From Yamagishiella unicocca (Eukaryota > Chlorophyta > Chlorophyceae > Chlamydomonadales > Volvocaceae), in contig BDSL01000056.1 in NCBI GenBank assembly GCA_003116995.1, positions 1-64,000 of the forward strand: a stretch of 64,000 bases of DNA. The letters run 5' to 3'. The translations under genes and the position numbers were made by a program. Positions within the stretch are counted from its first letter, which is position 1; the number at the start of each line of letters is the position of its first letter. This document shows positions 43,520 to 55,469 of the stretch, in pieces. The notes under the pieces are model-generated. The model saw nothing but the letters and a program-made list of their open reading frames with translations. It made no database searches and was not told where the DNA came from.

Positions 43520-46500
43520 TTGCGGGGGAGAAGGTGCGTGTATATGGGCAATGTGGCGGTTTTGGCGGCAGCCTGAGAGTGAGCAGGAGCTGGGTGTGGA
43601 TGCGACCCGGATGGAGGGGAGGGGTCTGGAGCTCCCGCGCCGGGGGTCGGACTGGCGCCGCGTGTTGCCACACCTGGCGCGAGCCGCCTGCAGCAGCAGC
43701 AGTAGCAGTAGCAGCAGTACCAGCAGCGAGGAGTGTTTTTGGAAGGGTATCCGTCACGATGAAGATTATTTCTCTGAAGACCCTCCTGCAGAAGCGATGA
43801 AGACCACATCATATTTACATTCTTTCGACCTGGCAGGAAGTCCTAGCTCGAGAAAACTTGCATACCATCTGAGCTTGCCGCCGGCGGCGGCGGCGGTGAC
43901 ACCGCTGGCGGTGTGGTGAATGGCGGCCCGCGCATTCTTGCTCTGCCGCTGCAAATGTCCTGAGCTACTGGCGGAGTACCGGTACATCTGCGGGGCGGGC
44001 TGTTGACCCGGTCGCCTGCCTGCCGGCCCGCCTGATGGGTGAGACATGGAGGGGGACTTGCGAAGGCGGCAAACGTTGGGAGCGCCCACGCGAGCGCAGC
44101 CCCCTCGGGCCTCATCTGGACCGCAGCCGGAGGGTGCGCGATGCGATGGGTCGCGGAACAGGGAGGTGATAACAGAGCTGAGCTGTGGGCTGCAAAAATT
44201 AGATTCCACACCAGTTGCTAATCGTCCCCGAAGGGGAGAAAAAGTTTTTGTTCAACAAAAACCCGTGTACGAGAAAGGAAAACCGTGTGGGCGGGGTGCT
44301 GAGCTGCGGGTGGGGATGTGGCGCGTCGCGGCCATGATGCATGATGCGGGTGTGAAGGCGAAGGGATGGAGGGTGTTGAAGCTGGCGTTTGGCAAGCAAT
44401 CCCGGCTGTTTGGTTCGTTTCATGTGCGGCCAAGCCGACGGACGTGATGCGGGGTTTAGGGTTTTTGACGCAGGAGACGCACCTCGATCGGCTCCTCAAT
44501 TGTTGATTGGTTGCGAACCCTGGCGAGGGACATACCGACACACGTGTTGGAGATCGGCTGGTTCACGTGGTCATTGATCATTCATGAGGTGCGGCATGCC
44601 TGCAGGTGTGGTGGGATGGGTTGGTTGGGGGTGTATGTCTTGAGAAAGTAGCTAGCAGGAGAACTTCAGCGGCAGGGGGGACTCCAGGGAGGGTGCTCCT
44701 GGGGGCAGGTAGGACTCGTGACGCTACACGCTTTCCTGGTTGAATTGTTAGTTGTATTTGCAGGATTTTTGTTGGCACGACTTGAAGATACACAATTAGA
44801 AGACACATGAGGAGAACACTGCATCATAACCCTGTACATCTTACATCGTAGGGTGGACATGGGTGGGGGTTCAAGTAAGATGCGTCTCCGGAACATCTGT
44901 TGCGTGCTTGTTGCTCTTTGTGTGCCTGACTGGCTTACTGCTTACCGCCTTGCGCTAGGAACCTTTTTCGGTGACGGCGTCTGACGAGCGTTTTCTGCTT
45001 CCCCTAATGGCGGGCTGATGATGGTGGCTTTAACTTGGTCGGCACGGTGCCTGTGCAGATGAAAAGTAAGCCCCAATAAGGCCCCGCGCCGGCGTAACTG
45101 TTGTACCATAATGACTTGTGACACTCGGCAGACCCTGACAAGTGTACTGGCTCTGACCGATTTTCGTGTGGCCGGTCGTGCGGAAGAGCACGCGATCGCA
45201 GGGATGAGGCAAGGCCTGCGGTGGTCATTACAATGCCAGTAAATCCATCGCCCTTTTATCAACGAATGGGGGATTTAGGGTTTTGTCGGAGGCCGCGCCT
45301 GCAGTCGCAGCACGTCGCACGGGTCATTATGGATTTCGTCCGAGTAGTGTAGTTATTACTCATGATTGGCGGAGGTGGCGAGCGGCCCCTTGTGTCCGTT
45401 GGCGCGGTTGGGTTGCAACGCACCCCCCGGGTAGCAGGAGCCGCCAGTGGTTCCGGGGCATGTAAGATGCAGGAAGGATACCCGGTTGCGCAAGTAAGGA
45501 GAGGTGTTCTAGGTGGCCGATCCACAGACGAGCGTCCTCCATCAGCGGCGACACCTGCAGCTTACAGACATCACGTACACGACACACGCAGTGCAATGTG
45601 CACATCTATCCGCGCGTCGACCGACCCATGGGGTCCGACAGACCAGCAAACTGCCGTCTCAGCTTTCCCAGCTACCGTAGCTACACAAATGCGGACAGAG
45701 AGAACTCGCTCGGCCACTCATCAGATCGCAATACGGTTGAAAGGCCGTGTAGCATGTATGCCTACGTGGGCCCACATGACAGCTAATCAGGCGACACCGA
45801 GGAGTGCGTCATGAGTGAGCGGCACCTTACCCAAACGCCAACCCTGTGTCCTATTCAGGCACTCCAGTCCTCTTTGCCATTGCGCACTCCCTTCCCTTTC
45901 AAGGAAAATCACCACGGATTCATTCAGCAAGCTAGCACGAGGCAAGGTTGCAGCTACGTGCCGTCCTGCCCGCCTGCTGGCGTGCGGCGTCCGTCATTTG
46001 CATTTTATCTACAGCGTCCACACTGTAACAAACCACCGCGAATTACTATCTACATGTGGAATCACAAGACTCCGGGTACACATGAAAGAATGCTGGCAGC
46101 TGTCGCAAATGCGCACAGATTACTTGCTAATGTGATGCGTGCTCTCGCATCCGAGCAATCGCGGCACAACCACGCACGCGACGCAGCGCCGGCAGCGACC
46201 GCCTCTCCCCACTCCGCCACCTACCCAGAGCTAGGTCTGACTGAACCATGGCAGGTAGGATAGGTCAGAAATGTCCTCACTGCCAGTATTGGTCATATTA
46301 ATTGAACTACGCGAAAGCCGCAGCTACCTGCCCGACCACCGCAAGGGCGCCGCCTGCTCACGTGCGGGAAACCACCTAACGCCTAACGCTCACCCGCCCA
46401 CCGCTACTTAGCGATTCTCCACGCCAACGTACACACCGTTGGATTGGTTGGGCGCCTTCCCTTTTCAGCTACAGCGCAATAAAAATAATCGCATCCGTAG

Positions 46501-47031
46501 CATTGTTGTTCACAGGCACGCGGAGCATCATCAACGCCATCCGGCGTTACGGCCTTATGGCTGGAGGCAGGTCCATCATGCCGCTTCGTCCAAAGTCTCC
46601 AAGTTAAGCGACATACCTTACGCCAGCAGCCACGTCCCGCCAGTCGACAGACCTTCCAGGCAAGGTCGCAGGCTCTTCCGCCCTCATCATCATAAAATAC
46701 CTCCCTAGCAAAATGCCTAGCAGAAAGTAATGATTGACTTGGGAACTATCGTACGGGCCCTGATGGCACCCATCTACCTACCCACGTGCCACGCACTGCT
46801 GCGCAAGCGGCCAGTCAGTCTCTTGCTGCGTGTCCAGGGTGGACGTCCGCGCCGGTCGCGTCACCATCTACGAACCTAAATGCACAATGCCGCGTCAGAG
46901 GCCGTTCACCCACATCGCAAAGCCCAGGCGCAAACAAAGATGAGATGCATCCACATCTCAAAGCCCAGGCACAAAAAAAGATCCATCCGCATCTCAAACC
47001 TCACGCGCAAAAAAAAAGAGTCCACCTTGCC
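43520..47031. other. Convergent intergenic region, transporter and Gln-rich gene 3' ends
   Basis: No exon is supported. 44225-44290 carries a family A-like stretch (AAAAACCCGTGTACGAGAAA, GGAAAACCGTG). TGTAA-type signals occur near 45463 (plus) and TTACA near 45563 (minus sense), both far from the stops. 45250-46900 is less GC-rich and looks like ordinary intergenic DNA. Confidence 0.5.
46905..47031. repeat. ~37-42 bp repeat just after the Gln-rich gene stop
   Basis: Three diverged units share CACATCTCAAAGCCCAGGC and CGCAAAAAAAG and end one base before the stop codon of the minus-strand gene, so they form the start of its 3' UTR. Confidence 0.8.
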
Positions 47032-47712
47032 TCAAAGCTCTGGCGGAAAAAGGGACCCATCCTGCAGGTACCACTCGCCGACGCCGTCCCCACCAAGCAG
47101 CGCCTCCTGGCTGCCGCCACCCTCCGCGCCAGTCGGGGCCATCCCCTCGCCGACGTCAGCAACGCCAACCTGCGCCGGCTCCGCCGCTGCCGGCAGCGCC
47201 GCCGGCAAATCACCAGCCGCAGCAGCGGCCGGCAGCGCCCATGGGAAGGTCTGCTGCGGGTCTTGCGGGGTTTTCGGCTCGGGGGGCCCGGCCAGGGGCG
47301 TCCTGGGTGAGGCCTCCAGCCTCTGTTGTAGCATGAGCTGCTGGTGGTACTGGAGCTGCAGCTGCTGCTGCTGGTACTCGTCGTAGCGGAGGTGCTGTGG
47401 CCGGTAGAAGTGGTTGTAGGCGTGTGCACAGGGGTGGACTGCAGGCACAGCAGGGCCGTCGTGGCGGACGCGCAGGGATGGGCCCGCGTGTGCAGGCACT
47501 GCCGCCGCCGGCGTCACCGCGGCAGCAGCAGCAGCAGCAGCAGGGGGCAGCAGGGGACCAGGTGCTCGGGAAACCTGGTCCTCATCGCCCGCCGCCGCCA
47601 GGGGATGTGACACTCGAGACCAAGCGCTGCTCGCAGCGGAGGCAGCCGCAGCGGCGGAGACCAGCAGTTCGCACGGCCGTAACTGACGGTAACGTGGGTC
47701 GGCCAGTGCCGC

Positions 47713-47772
<60 letters not shown>

Positions 47773-50553
47773 CATTCCCTGATCGTCTCCTTGCTGCTGC
47801 TGCTGCGGCTGTCCAGTTCGCGAGTACGCTACAGCCGGTCGGGCGGGTGGCATGCCGTGGACGGCCGTGGGGCCGCTCTGGCAGTAGCACCCCGGCAGGG
47901 GGCAGGCGACGAAGGAGCGCGCCGGCCGGTACACATACTGGCGGCTGTAGCAGCCCAGCGCGGCGCTGCCGTACCATGGTCCGCCGTACGCGTAGCCCGG
48001 GTGGCCTCCAGGGAGCCAGCAGTAGCCAGGCGGCGGTTGCTCCCCGCCGTAGCTACAGCCGTAGCCGGCGTACACGCCAGCAGCGGCCTGCAGGAGTGGC
48101 TGGGCGTTGTGATGTGGGTGGGACATGACAGGCCCGTAGCCGGTGGGGGCCGGCCGCCCCCGTGCAAACGCCATTATTGGTGCGCTTCGGTTGCTGCCGG
48201 TATCGCTGATCCCGGCGCGGTCGCTGCCGCCGCCGTTGCCGCTGCTGGCGGCTGCCCCGCAACTTCCGGCGCTGCTCCCGATGCTGACGGCCTCCTGGCA
48301 GCATAAGCCAGGGCAAAGCCCGACAGTGCAGCCCTCGCAACCGGCTGCACCGCCAAGGCCGAGAACTTTGCCACCACCACCACAGCTACCGCCGCCACCA
48401 CCGCCGCTGCCGCCGCCGCCGTCACCGACGCGCTGCACACCGGGTCCCGTCGGCCCCACCTGAACGATCCCCAGTGCGCGGGGACACTGTGCAGGCTGCT
48501 GCTCTTCAGCGGGCTTCTCAGGTCCTTGCTCCCTTGCACTTGGTGGCCCTTGTTGCTGCTGCTGTTGCTGTTGTTGTTGTTGCTGCTGCTGTTGTTCCTG
48601 TTGTTGTTGCTGTTGTTGCTGTTGTTGCTGTTGTTGCTGTTGTTGCTGTTGTTGCTGTTGTTGCTGTTGTTGCTGTTGTTGCTGTTGCTGCTGTTGTTGC
48701 TGTTGCTGCTGTTGCTGCTGTTGCTGCTGTTGTTGCTGTTGTTGCTGTTGTTGCTGTTGACCGAGGACGGATTGTCGCGCCTCCTGAAGCACCGGGCCTT
48801 GCTCGCCAAGGGGTACCAACTCCCGCTCCCATGCCCGTGCCACCAGCGCTGCCTCGCGTCCTTGCATTCCTCGCAGCGCCAACGCCGCCTGCAGCTGCTG
48901 CACCGGCACTGGCGCCCTCTGCACCACGCCCAGCACGCAGCCGGAGATCTGCCGGGAATAGGGTGGAGCCACAACACCCAAGCCGCTGCTGCAGTTGCCG
49001 CCACCGCCGATTCCAATTCCGGTTCCGATTCCGTTGCTCGCGGCGCTGCCAACGCTAGCGTCTCGCGTGCGCCCCTGCGGGCAGTTCTCGTCACCACCGC
49101 TTCCGCTGCGGGCGCCAGCTCCAGTATTGAGGACCTTGAAACCGCCCTGGCCGAAACCGAGACCGCGGCCGTCGCCCGGTTGGGCGTTCAGGTGCACCAC
49201 TCCCAGCGCTGCCGCCGTTCCCGGCGGCGCTGCAACCAGCAGCCCCGCCGGCAGTGGCGCCGGCAGCAGCAGCAAGTACGGCGGGGCTGCGGCCGGCGCT
49301 GACGCCGCCGCGCCCAAGTGGAGGCGCGCGTCTGCAGAGCGCGGCGCGTAGCCTGCTGGTGCTGCCGTGGTAGGTCCAGGCGCCTGATGCTGCTGGTAGC
49401 AGTGCCTGGATCGAGCTCCGAACAGGGGAGGGCGACCCGCTTCGCCTGTAGATGGGCCGGCGGCGGTTCCACTGGCCGCGGCGCCGGTCGCTTGGTGGAG
49501 TTCGCTTTTGCCTTGCGGGTTCACATCAATGTCGTCGAGTTCATTCAGCCTACGCTCGCCGCCTCGCAGCCCCGGTGGCGGCTGCACGCTCGACTCCGTA
49601 GACGGTACTTGCAGGGCCGCAGCTCGACGTTTGAGGGCGCGGCGGGGAGGTGCTTCGCTGCCGCCGTTCGAGCTCGCGTCGCTGCCGCTGCCGTGGGATT
49701 GTGACGCTGCGGAGGAGCAAGAGCACGAAGCAGCATGTGATGGTGGGTTCAATGGGCTGCTGCTGGGCTGGTCCCGTTGTGGTCCCGTTGTGGTCCGGTA
49801 GTGGTCTTGACGTGCGTGGTGCTACACGAGCGATGCGGTGCTGAATTTGGTGATGGTTCGATGATACCTTGGCAAAGCGCTCTCACAAGCATAGACCCAA
49901 AATTGCCAATACATGGTCCGCATCTAATGTCGCTCGTCCACTCCGGCGGCTTCGCGACCGCGCGACTGCCAGACAAAGCGACCGCACGCGCAGTGTCTAG
50001 ACTCCTAACCTTGCCTCGCCGCGCTCTTGGTGCGGCGGTAGCGTTTGAAGTAGCTCCGGACGTCGGCGACTGTGCGCATGCCCTTGCAGTGCTGGATGGT
50101 GTCGTCCAAGCTGGGCCGGTCACCGTCTGACCAAACGACAGAGCTATACACTTCGTACCAACTGGCAAGAGGGATGGAAGGATACATGCCAGCGAGTTAG
50201 GATTGGGGCGAAGTGGAGCCGAGGGTGCGGTGCACCGGCGACGGGCTGGAGTCCGCCGACAGGCCAGGTGGCGCAGCATAGGTTGAGCGGTAGGCGACAA
50301 GAAATAGTGCAGTTTATTGGGGTTAAATCAGCCTAACACAACTATTGGCGGCGACACCTGCTGCAAAAAAATGAGTTATGATGCTGTGGAAGGGACATGT
50401 CATTTCCGATAGTTGACGGTGGTTCCATAGTCCTTACCGTATCACATCGTCGTTCCGCGGGCGGGATCCCGTCTGCTCCTTGAAGCAGCGCCACCAGTCG
50501 TTGAAGCATTCCCAATAACCAGACGGCCTCCGTCCAGCCGATTGTCGGTCCAT
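47032..50553 (-). CDS. Trp-rich/basic N-terminal domain protein with long poly-Gln tracts
   Basis: Three minus-strand exons close to 980 aa: 50553-50438, 50161-50010 and 49706-47032. The two joins are phase 2 and phase 1 with strong donors (GTAAGG, GTTAGG) and pyrimidine-rich acceptors. Residues 10-90 form a compact candidate domain: SGYWECFNDWWRCFKEQTG, then RPRNDDVIRWYEVYSS, then SLDDTIQHCKGMRTVADVRS followed by YFKRYRRTK. The RTVADVRSYFKRYRR part recalls the recognition helix of SHAQKYF-type Myb domains, but only loosely. The rest is low complexity, with a Gln tract of about 70 residues (~405-475, one Glu) and another of ~20 (~733-753). Gly, Ser, Ala and Pro stretches and Tyr/Gly-rich parts make up the remainder. 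Basic domain plus Gln-rich region suggests a transcription regulator; this is inference. The family is not recognised. Confidence 0.78.
48548..48760 (-). repeat. Poly-Gln coding microsatellite (CAA/CAG)n
   Basis: About 70 consecutive Gln codons, a mix of CAG and CAA with a single Glu codon, lie in the large exon of the Gln-rich gene. Mixed codons limit slippage. A second tract of ~20 Gln is at 47716-47776. Confidence 0.95.
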
Positions 50554-51715
50554 AGAGCAAGCTCGTAAGGTTAAAGTTGAAATTTGGCGTCCTGCGTATG
50601 GCAGACGGCCCGCGGCCGGTGTCTCCCAAGGAATCCCGAGCGTGGCTGTGGGGAGTAGCACCCCGGAGTGCCACGCAGCCAACACCATTCACAGAAACCA
50701 GGTGAGGGAATTGCCTCCGTGTCCTTGTGCTCGACTGCATGCGTTGGGAACCATTTCGGAGCAACTACCCGGACGCATGTGAAACAGTTCACCCTTGGGC
50801 TCGCCACGCACAGCCGGCAGCACAGATTTCATGCCTATGACACCATATTATCGCACCTATCTCATAGGATGACACTGCTGACAATATGCGCGGCCTTGGT
50901 GGCTTCGCCGGTCGAGGTGGTTGGAAGGAAAGCCAGCAGCGAGCAGCCACACTACATTAAAGTCTTCAGCGCACATATACAAATTATACAAATTGTATTG
51001 ACCATTATTTTTGATACGTATTGCACTTTATGGAGACCGTGCATTCCTCTGCAATCTTCTGACTTGTACCATCGCATGGGTGGCGGTCACGAGTGGAAGG
51101 CAAGACGAGCGTTGCCGGCATTGCCTTCCCCACCTGATCTCTGCAAACCGTGACTGCTGAAATCTAGAAGCAGGGGCGGCAGGAGAACACATTGGATAGG
51201 CGGGTCCGCGGGTCTGAGTACTGTATGGGCCTTGCCTGCAGTGGAACTGCGTTCACCCTGTATCGCACATTGCGGATTGCTATACGTGGCTTGAACTATC
51301 CCAAAATTCTCCACTATCCCAAAGCAGACCGTTTGGTGTAAGGTGCGGCTTCGCGCAAGTTGGTCTGTCGCAAGTTTGTAAGTCTCGCTCAGCATGACTT
51401 TGGCGACCTTGCATATAGCACCAAAACGCATGCAACATATGAAGGGATGTGGCAAACGAATATGTGCACGCATCCGAAGGGCTTGGATCAGCTGGGTACC
51501 GAAGCTGGCGTCATTTGCATGCATGAATGGTCACCGCGTGCACGGCACACTCCACAGCGGCTCAGCGCGTGTCACTTGGGTGACACTGCAAGCCTTCGAA
51601 CCTCACAGTACAATATACAGCATATACGCATAACAGCCTCGTTGCAGCGGTGCGGTCGGACGCGTTGCTTTGAAGTCCGAAACCTACTCTCGCTTGCGTA
51701 AAGCCCAGCCGCAAA
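50554..51715. other. Divergent promoter region, Gln-rich gene and J-domain gene
   Basis: No exon was seen. The DNA is AT-richer than the flanking coding exons. An AT-rich ATATACAGCATATACGC stretch about 90 bases before the J-domain start could be core promoter. Open frames here have no domain pattern. Confidence 0.5.
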
Positions 51716-54700
51716 ATGCAGCACAGGTTGGTATGCCCAACAATCTCAGCGACTTCGGGAATGCACTCTCGCTTATCGCGGCCGTCAACTAGCCGATGCC
51801 CTGTCCACTTTCGGAAGGCACCTACGATTCCTCAGAATGGCGACCGTTTCATATCGTCTCGAGGACGGGCTGCACAATTGCGTGCCACAGCTACACAGCA
51901 GCAGATTGACGCCGACGAAACGGTTGAGGAAGACTTCTACTCGCTCCTTGGCGTGGTAAGCGGACTACGAGCAGAACGAAATGATACAACGCTTGTCACA
52001 GGGTTCTGTCGGAGGCATCCAATTGCTTATCACCGTCTCGAGCTCACAACGGGCTACAATTCGCTGACGCAAACCGCCTACTGCCCCATCCACCATGCTG
52101 TGCGCGAAAAGAGCCCGCTCGCGGACGCGAGGGAAATCAAGCGCGCGTACTACAGCATGATGCGAACCTGCCATCCCGACCGGTCTGCGGACAACGACGC
52201 CAACGACTTCTGCGCTCTGCTCAACGAGGTGTACGAGGTGCGAGGTTGCAGGCTTGACACGTGGACAGCGGGCCAGCCAAGCAGCTCGCACAAGATGTGC
52301 GTTCATGGCTTCCTCTAGCATATGCTCCGTACACGTGACGTTGTGTCCCGGAGTGATTTCCCGTCAACGCACACGCTCGTCCCGTGTCATTGCCGTACTG
52401 GAGACGTGTTGATTGTCCATTTTCCCGTGCCTGCATTGTCCAGAAGCCTACGCGCACCTAGCCGCCAACGACTCCGTGAGGCCCTGCCGGCTCGCGCGCC
52501 TACTTAAGCCAAATCGCTAGCATGATTCTAAACAGAGTGTACCAAATGTTTCCTGATCGGTTTTACTTTTAAGTGCCGACCTGCGGGTTTCCTCTCATGC
52601 ACCCCTCCCCACCGAGCCTTCCCCGCCTTGCCCACGGAAGTGATTTTTCACGGAATTGGTGGCCCACGGTGTGCACCCATCCCACAAAACACGCACCTCC
52701 ACCCCCTCTCCCGAAACACACTCCGCGCCATCCTCCACCCCCTCGCCCAGACGCTGTCCGACCCCAACCGCCGTGCGCTGTACGACGAACTGGCCGGCTT
52801 CTCCGCCGCAAGCGTCAACCCGTTCCTGGACACCCGCTACCCTGTCGACCGAGTGAGTGCCGCGACGGCTGGGGAGGAGACCAACAGGCGCACGGGGGCA
52901 GACATGAGGGCTTGTAAGGAAAGAAAGCCGATCGGCATTGACTAAGAAACCGAACAGGAAAACGTTTGTAACACACGTTTGCAAACGAACGACACGCTAG
53001 AGATCTAGGTCAAGGTAACGAAATCCGGTGGTCGAATGTCGACCCTCGGCTGTGACGTCTACCCCGGCGGCGGACATGAGCGCTTGTGAGGGGGAAGAGA
53101 AGTCCTGCGGCCACGTTCGGTGACATATGATGCACCGCACGCAGGTGTTCGTGGACGAGTTCTCGTGCATCGGCTGCCGGAACTGCAACAACGTGTGCCC
53201 CAACACGTTCAGCATGGAGGACGACTACGGCCGAGCCAGGGTGATGCAGCAGGACGTGGACACAGAGGCCGCGCTACAGGTGGGGGATGGCCGCCCTCGA
53301 GTCTTTCCCCCTGCCCTGCCTGCCTCGCTGCCACACTCACTCCACCCAACCATTTCGATGTCCCTTGGCCCCAAGTCCCTTGCCCTCCTTGCCGTACGCA
53401 CCTCGTCTTCCCGCAGGAGGCGATGGACACGTGCCCGGTGTCGTGCATCCACTGGGTACGACATGGCGGACTGATGGGTCGCGGGTATTAGGCTAGCAAC
53501 CACCCCATTTCGGGGAATAGTGGAGGCGGCGATGGGGTCATGACGAGGCTCCGAAACTCCTCCCCCCCCCGCTGTCGTTCCCTTGCCCTTACTCTGGCTC
53601 CCCGCCCCCCCCCCCCCGCTGTCGTTCCCTTGCCCTTACACTGGCTCCCCGCCCCCCCCCGCTGTCGTTCCCTTGCCCTTACACTGGCTCCCCGGGCCCC
53701 CCCCCCCCCGCTGTCGTTCCCTTGCCCTTACACTGGCTCCCCGGGCCCCCCCCCCGCGGTTATCCTCACAACCCGCCCGGCCCCCTTGTATACCTAAACC
53801 TCCAGCACGCAGATCCAAACGATGTACCAAACGATTCCTCCTCGCGTCTTCCACTTTTCGGTGCCGACCCCCAGGGATTTTCCTCTCATTCCCCCCGCCC
53901 CCCCCCGCCCGCCCCGCCGCAGGTGACGGGTCCCCAGATGAACCTGCTCGAGACGGCCATGGCGCGCATGGAGCGGCTGCCCGTGTGGAGCATGATGGGC
54001 GGCGCGGGAGCCAACAAGGACGTGTTCACGGTGGGGGCGGTAGGGGGAGTAGGGGAGGAAAACCCGGGGGTGGCGTAAAAGCCGGTTACAGGACATGGGC
54101 ATGACAGCTGGCGCATTGTCTTCGGACACAATAGTTGTGGGCGCATGCTGGAGCACTTGGATTGACCACCGAGGGACTGGTACAAGCGGCCCGGCGTCGG
54201 TCCATAGGAAGGAAAGGAAACAAGCGAATGTGCGGTAGCGCGCGATGCGTAAGACGGAGAACCAGATTGGTGGAATGAGGCATGGTGAGGTGAGGTCGCG
54301 GTGCAGCCCGGCTCCGCCCCAGCCCGGATACCGACCGTTACCGTTCGAGACGTGGTATGCTACCGGGCGGCACCGGCGAGCTTTCTTTCCCGTCGTTCCC
54401 GAAAACCAGGGGGGGTACCCTAAAATAACCGGGGGGGGGAGGGTTTTAGGGTGACACGGGAGGAAACCAATGGGTCGGCACCGGTGAGGCGCGGGAGGGC
54501 GGAGGGCGAAGGCTACAGATGGTGTATTGACGGGTTGTCGGTTGCGCACAAGGACTACCTGGTGGAGGCAAGGTCCTGCTGGTACTCGGCTTGTGGGCTT
54601 CCTCGGCCAGAGCTCGCCGCGGCAGGTCACCTTGGCCCTCTTTCCGCCCCTGCCCACGAACCAGTAACGCGACGCCCCGCTCGCCCGCTGCGACTGGAGC

Positions 54701-55469
54701 TGCTGAAACCGCCTTGCCAACCCCGCTGCCGCCGCTGCTCCCCCCCCGCTCCGCTGCCCCCGCCCCCCGGCTTCCTGTCCCGCAGGAGGCCAGCTTGGCG
54801 TGGACCCGCCGGCAGTCCGACATCCGGGAGCGGGTGCAGCAGGCGCAGTCGTCCTCCTCTGCGCCCCGCTCCAGCGGCTGGTCCTTCTGGAACAACACCG
54901 TCAGCTTCAGCGGCGCCACGGGCAGCAGGTGAGGCCGCCGGGACCTGGAATGCAGGACGACGAGTGTGTAGGGTTCTAGGGTGCCAGCAATCCCCTCCTC
55001 TTCACTCACATCCCCCCCTCATCCCTCACATCCCACACCCCACAATCTCTCCTCCCACTGCCCAACTCAGCTGGTTCCCCCGCAGTGCTTCCTGCGCTCT
55101 TGGCGCTCATCTCACCCCCACCCTCACCCCCACCCTCGCCCTGGCCATCACCCCCACCCTCGCCCCACCCCCGCCCCACGTACGTCCCAAACGGGTTTTC
55201 CTCCTTACACGGGTTTTCCTCCCCGCAACCCCACCCTCACCCCCTCCCTCACCCCCGCCAGGGCCTACCAGGAGGCCGACGACGCGCGGCAGCGGGCCGA
55301 CCAGAAGCAGCCGGGTAGCGACCGGGAGAGCCGCGGTGTGGCGGACCTGGCTGCCCGCACCGCCCGCGCCGCCCGCACCTGGCGGCGCTACCAGGAGGTC
55401 ACTGCGGCGTCGCGGCGGGAGCGCATGGTGATCTCGTCCACCAGCTCGGTGTCCAGCATGGACGAGTGA
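51716..55469 (+). CDS. Chloroplast J-domain/[4Fe-4S] ferredoxin fusion protein (CDJ3-5 type)
   Basis: Eight exons close to 366 aa: 51716-51955, 52112-52237, 52751-52852, 53145-53279, 53417-53455, 53923-54030, 54786-54928, 55262-55469. The Ser/Arg/Thr-rich, acid-poor N-terminus (1 to ~65) looks like a chloroplast transit peptide. The J-domain covers ~73-143 with EIKRAYYSMMRTCHPD (HPD 101-103) and DPNRRALYDEL. It is followed by a bacterial-type ferredoxin motif, CIGCRNCNNVCP (Cys 164, 167, 170, 174) with a partner CPVSC (207, 211). Chlamydomonas CDJ3, CDJ4 and CDJ5 and plant DJC76/77/82 share this architecture. They are stromal J-proteins that bind redox-active Fe-S clusters and recruit HSP70B. 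The C-terminal ~150 residues hold a conserved-looking NLLETAMARMERLPVWSMM segment and a charged helix. Which CDJ paralogue this is cannot be decided here. Confidence 0.93.
52528..52602 (+). repeat. Introner-like element, family A variant (gene-sense)
   Basis: ACCAAATGTTTCCTGATCGG, then AAGTGCCGACCTGCGGGTTT and CCTCTCATGC, in J-domain gene intron 52238-52750. It is closely related to 53806-53893. Confidence 0.6.
53575..53760. repeat. ~43-bp repeat, TGTCGTTCCCTTGCCCTTAC
   Basis: Four tandem units (GCTGTCGTTCCCTTGCCCTT, then ACACTGGCTCCCCG and a C-run) lie in intron 53456-53922 of the J-domain gene. Confidence 0.92.
53806..53893 (+). repeat. Introner-like element, family A variant (gene-sense, abuts 3' splice site)
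   Basis: CCTCCAGCACGCAGATCCAA, then ACGATGTACCAAACGATTCC, TCGGTGCCGACCCCCAGGG and ATTTTCCTCTCATT. A C/G run and the CCGCAG acceptor at 53922 follow about 30 bases later. Confidence 0.65.
54049..54163 (-). repeat. Introner-like element, family A variant (antisense, abuts 5' splice site)
   Basis: Starts about 18 bases after the 5' splice site at 54031. On the plus strand it reads GGGGAGGAAAACCCGGGGGT, AAAAGCCGGTTACAGGACAT, AGCTGGCGCATTGTCTTCGG and GGCGCATGCTGGAGCACTTG. It is the reverse complement of the 29306-29412 type. Confidence 0.65.

Noticed and set aside
48526..49302. Plus-strand poly-Leu and poly-Val frames
   Set aside because: They are antisense readings of the poly-Gln codons (CAA/CAG) of the Gln-rich gene.
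50005..50187. ATG at 50187 as start of the Gln-rich gene
   Set aside because: It lies in the pyrimidine tract of an acceptor at 50162. An upstream exon (50553-50438) with a strong GTAAGG donor joins in phase, giving a better start at 50553.
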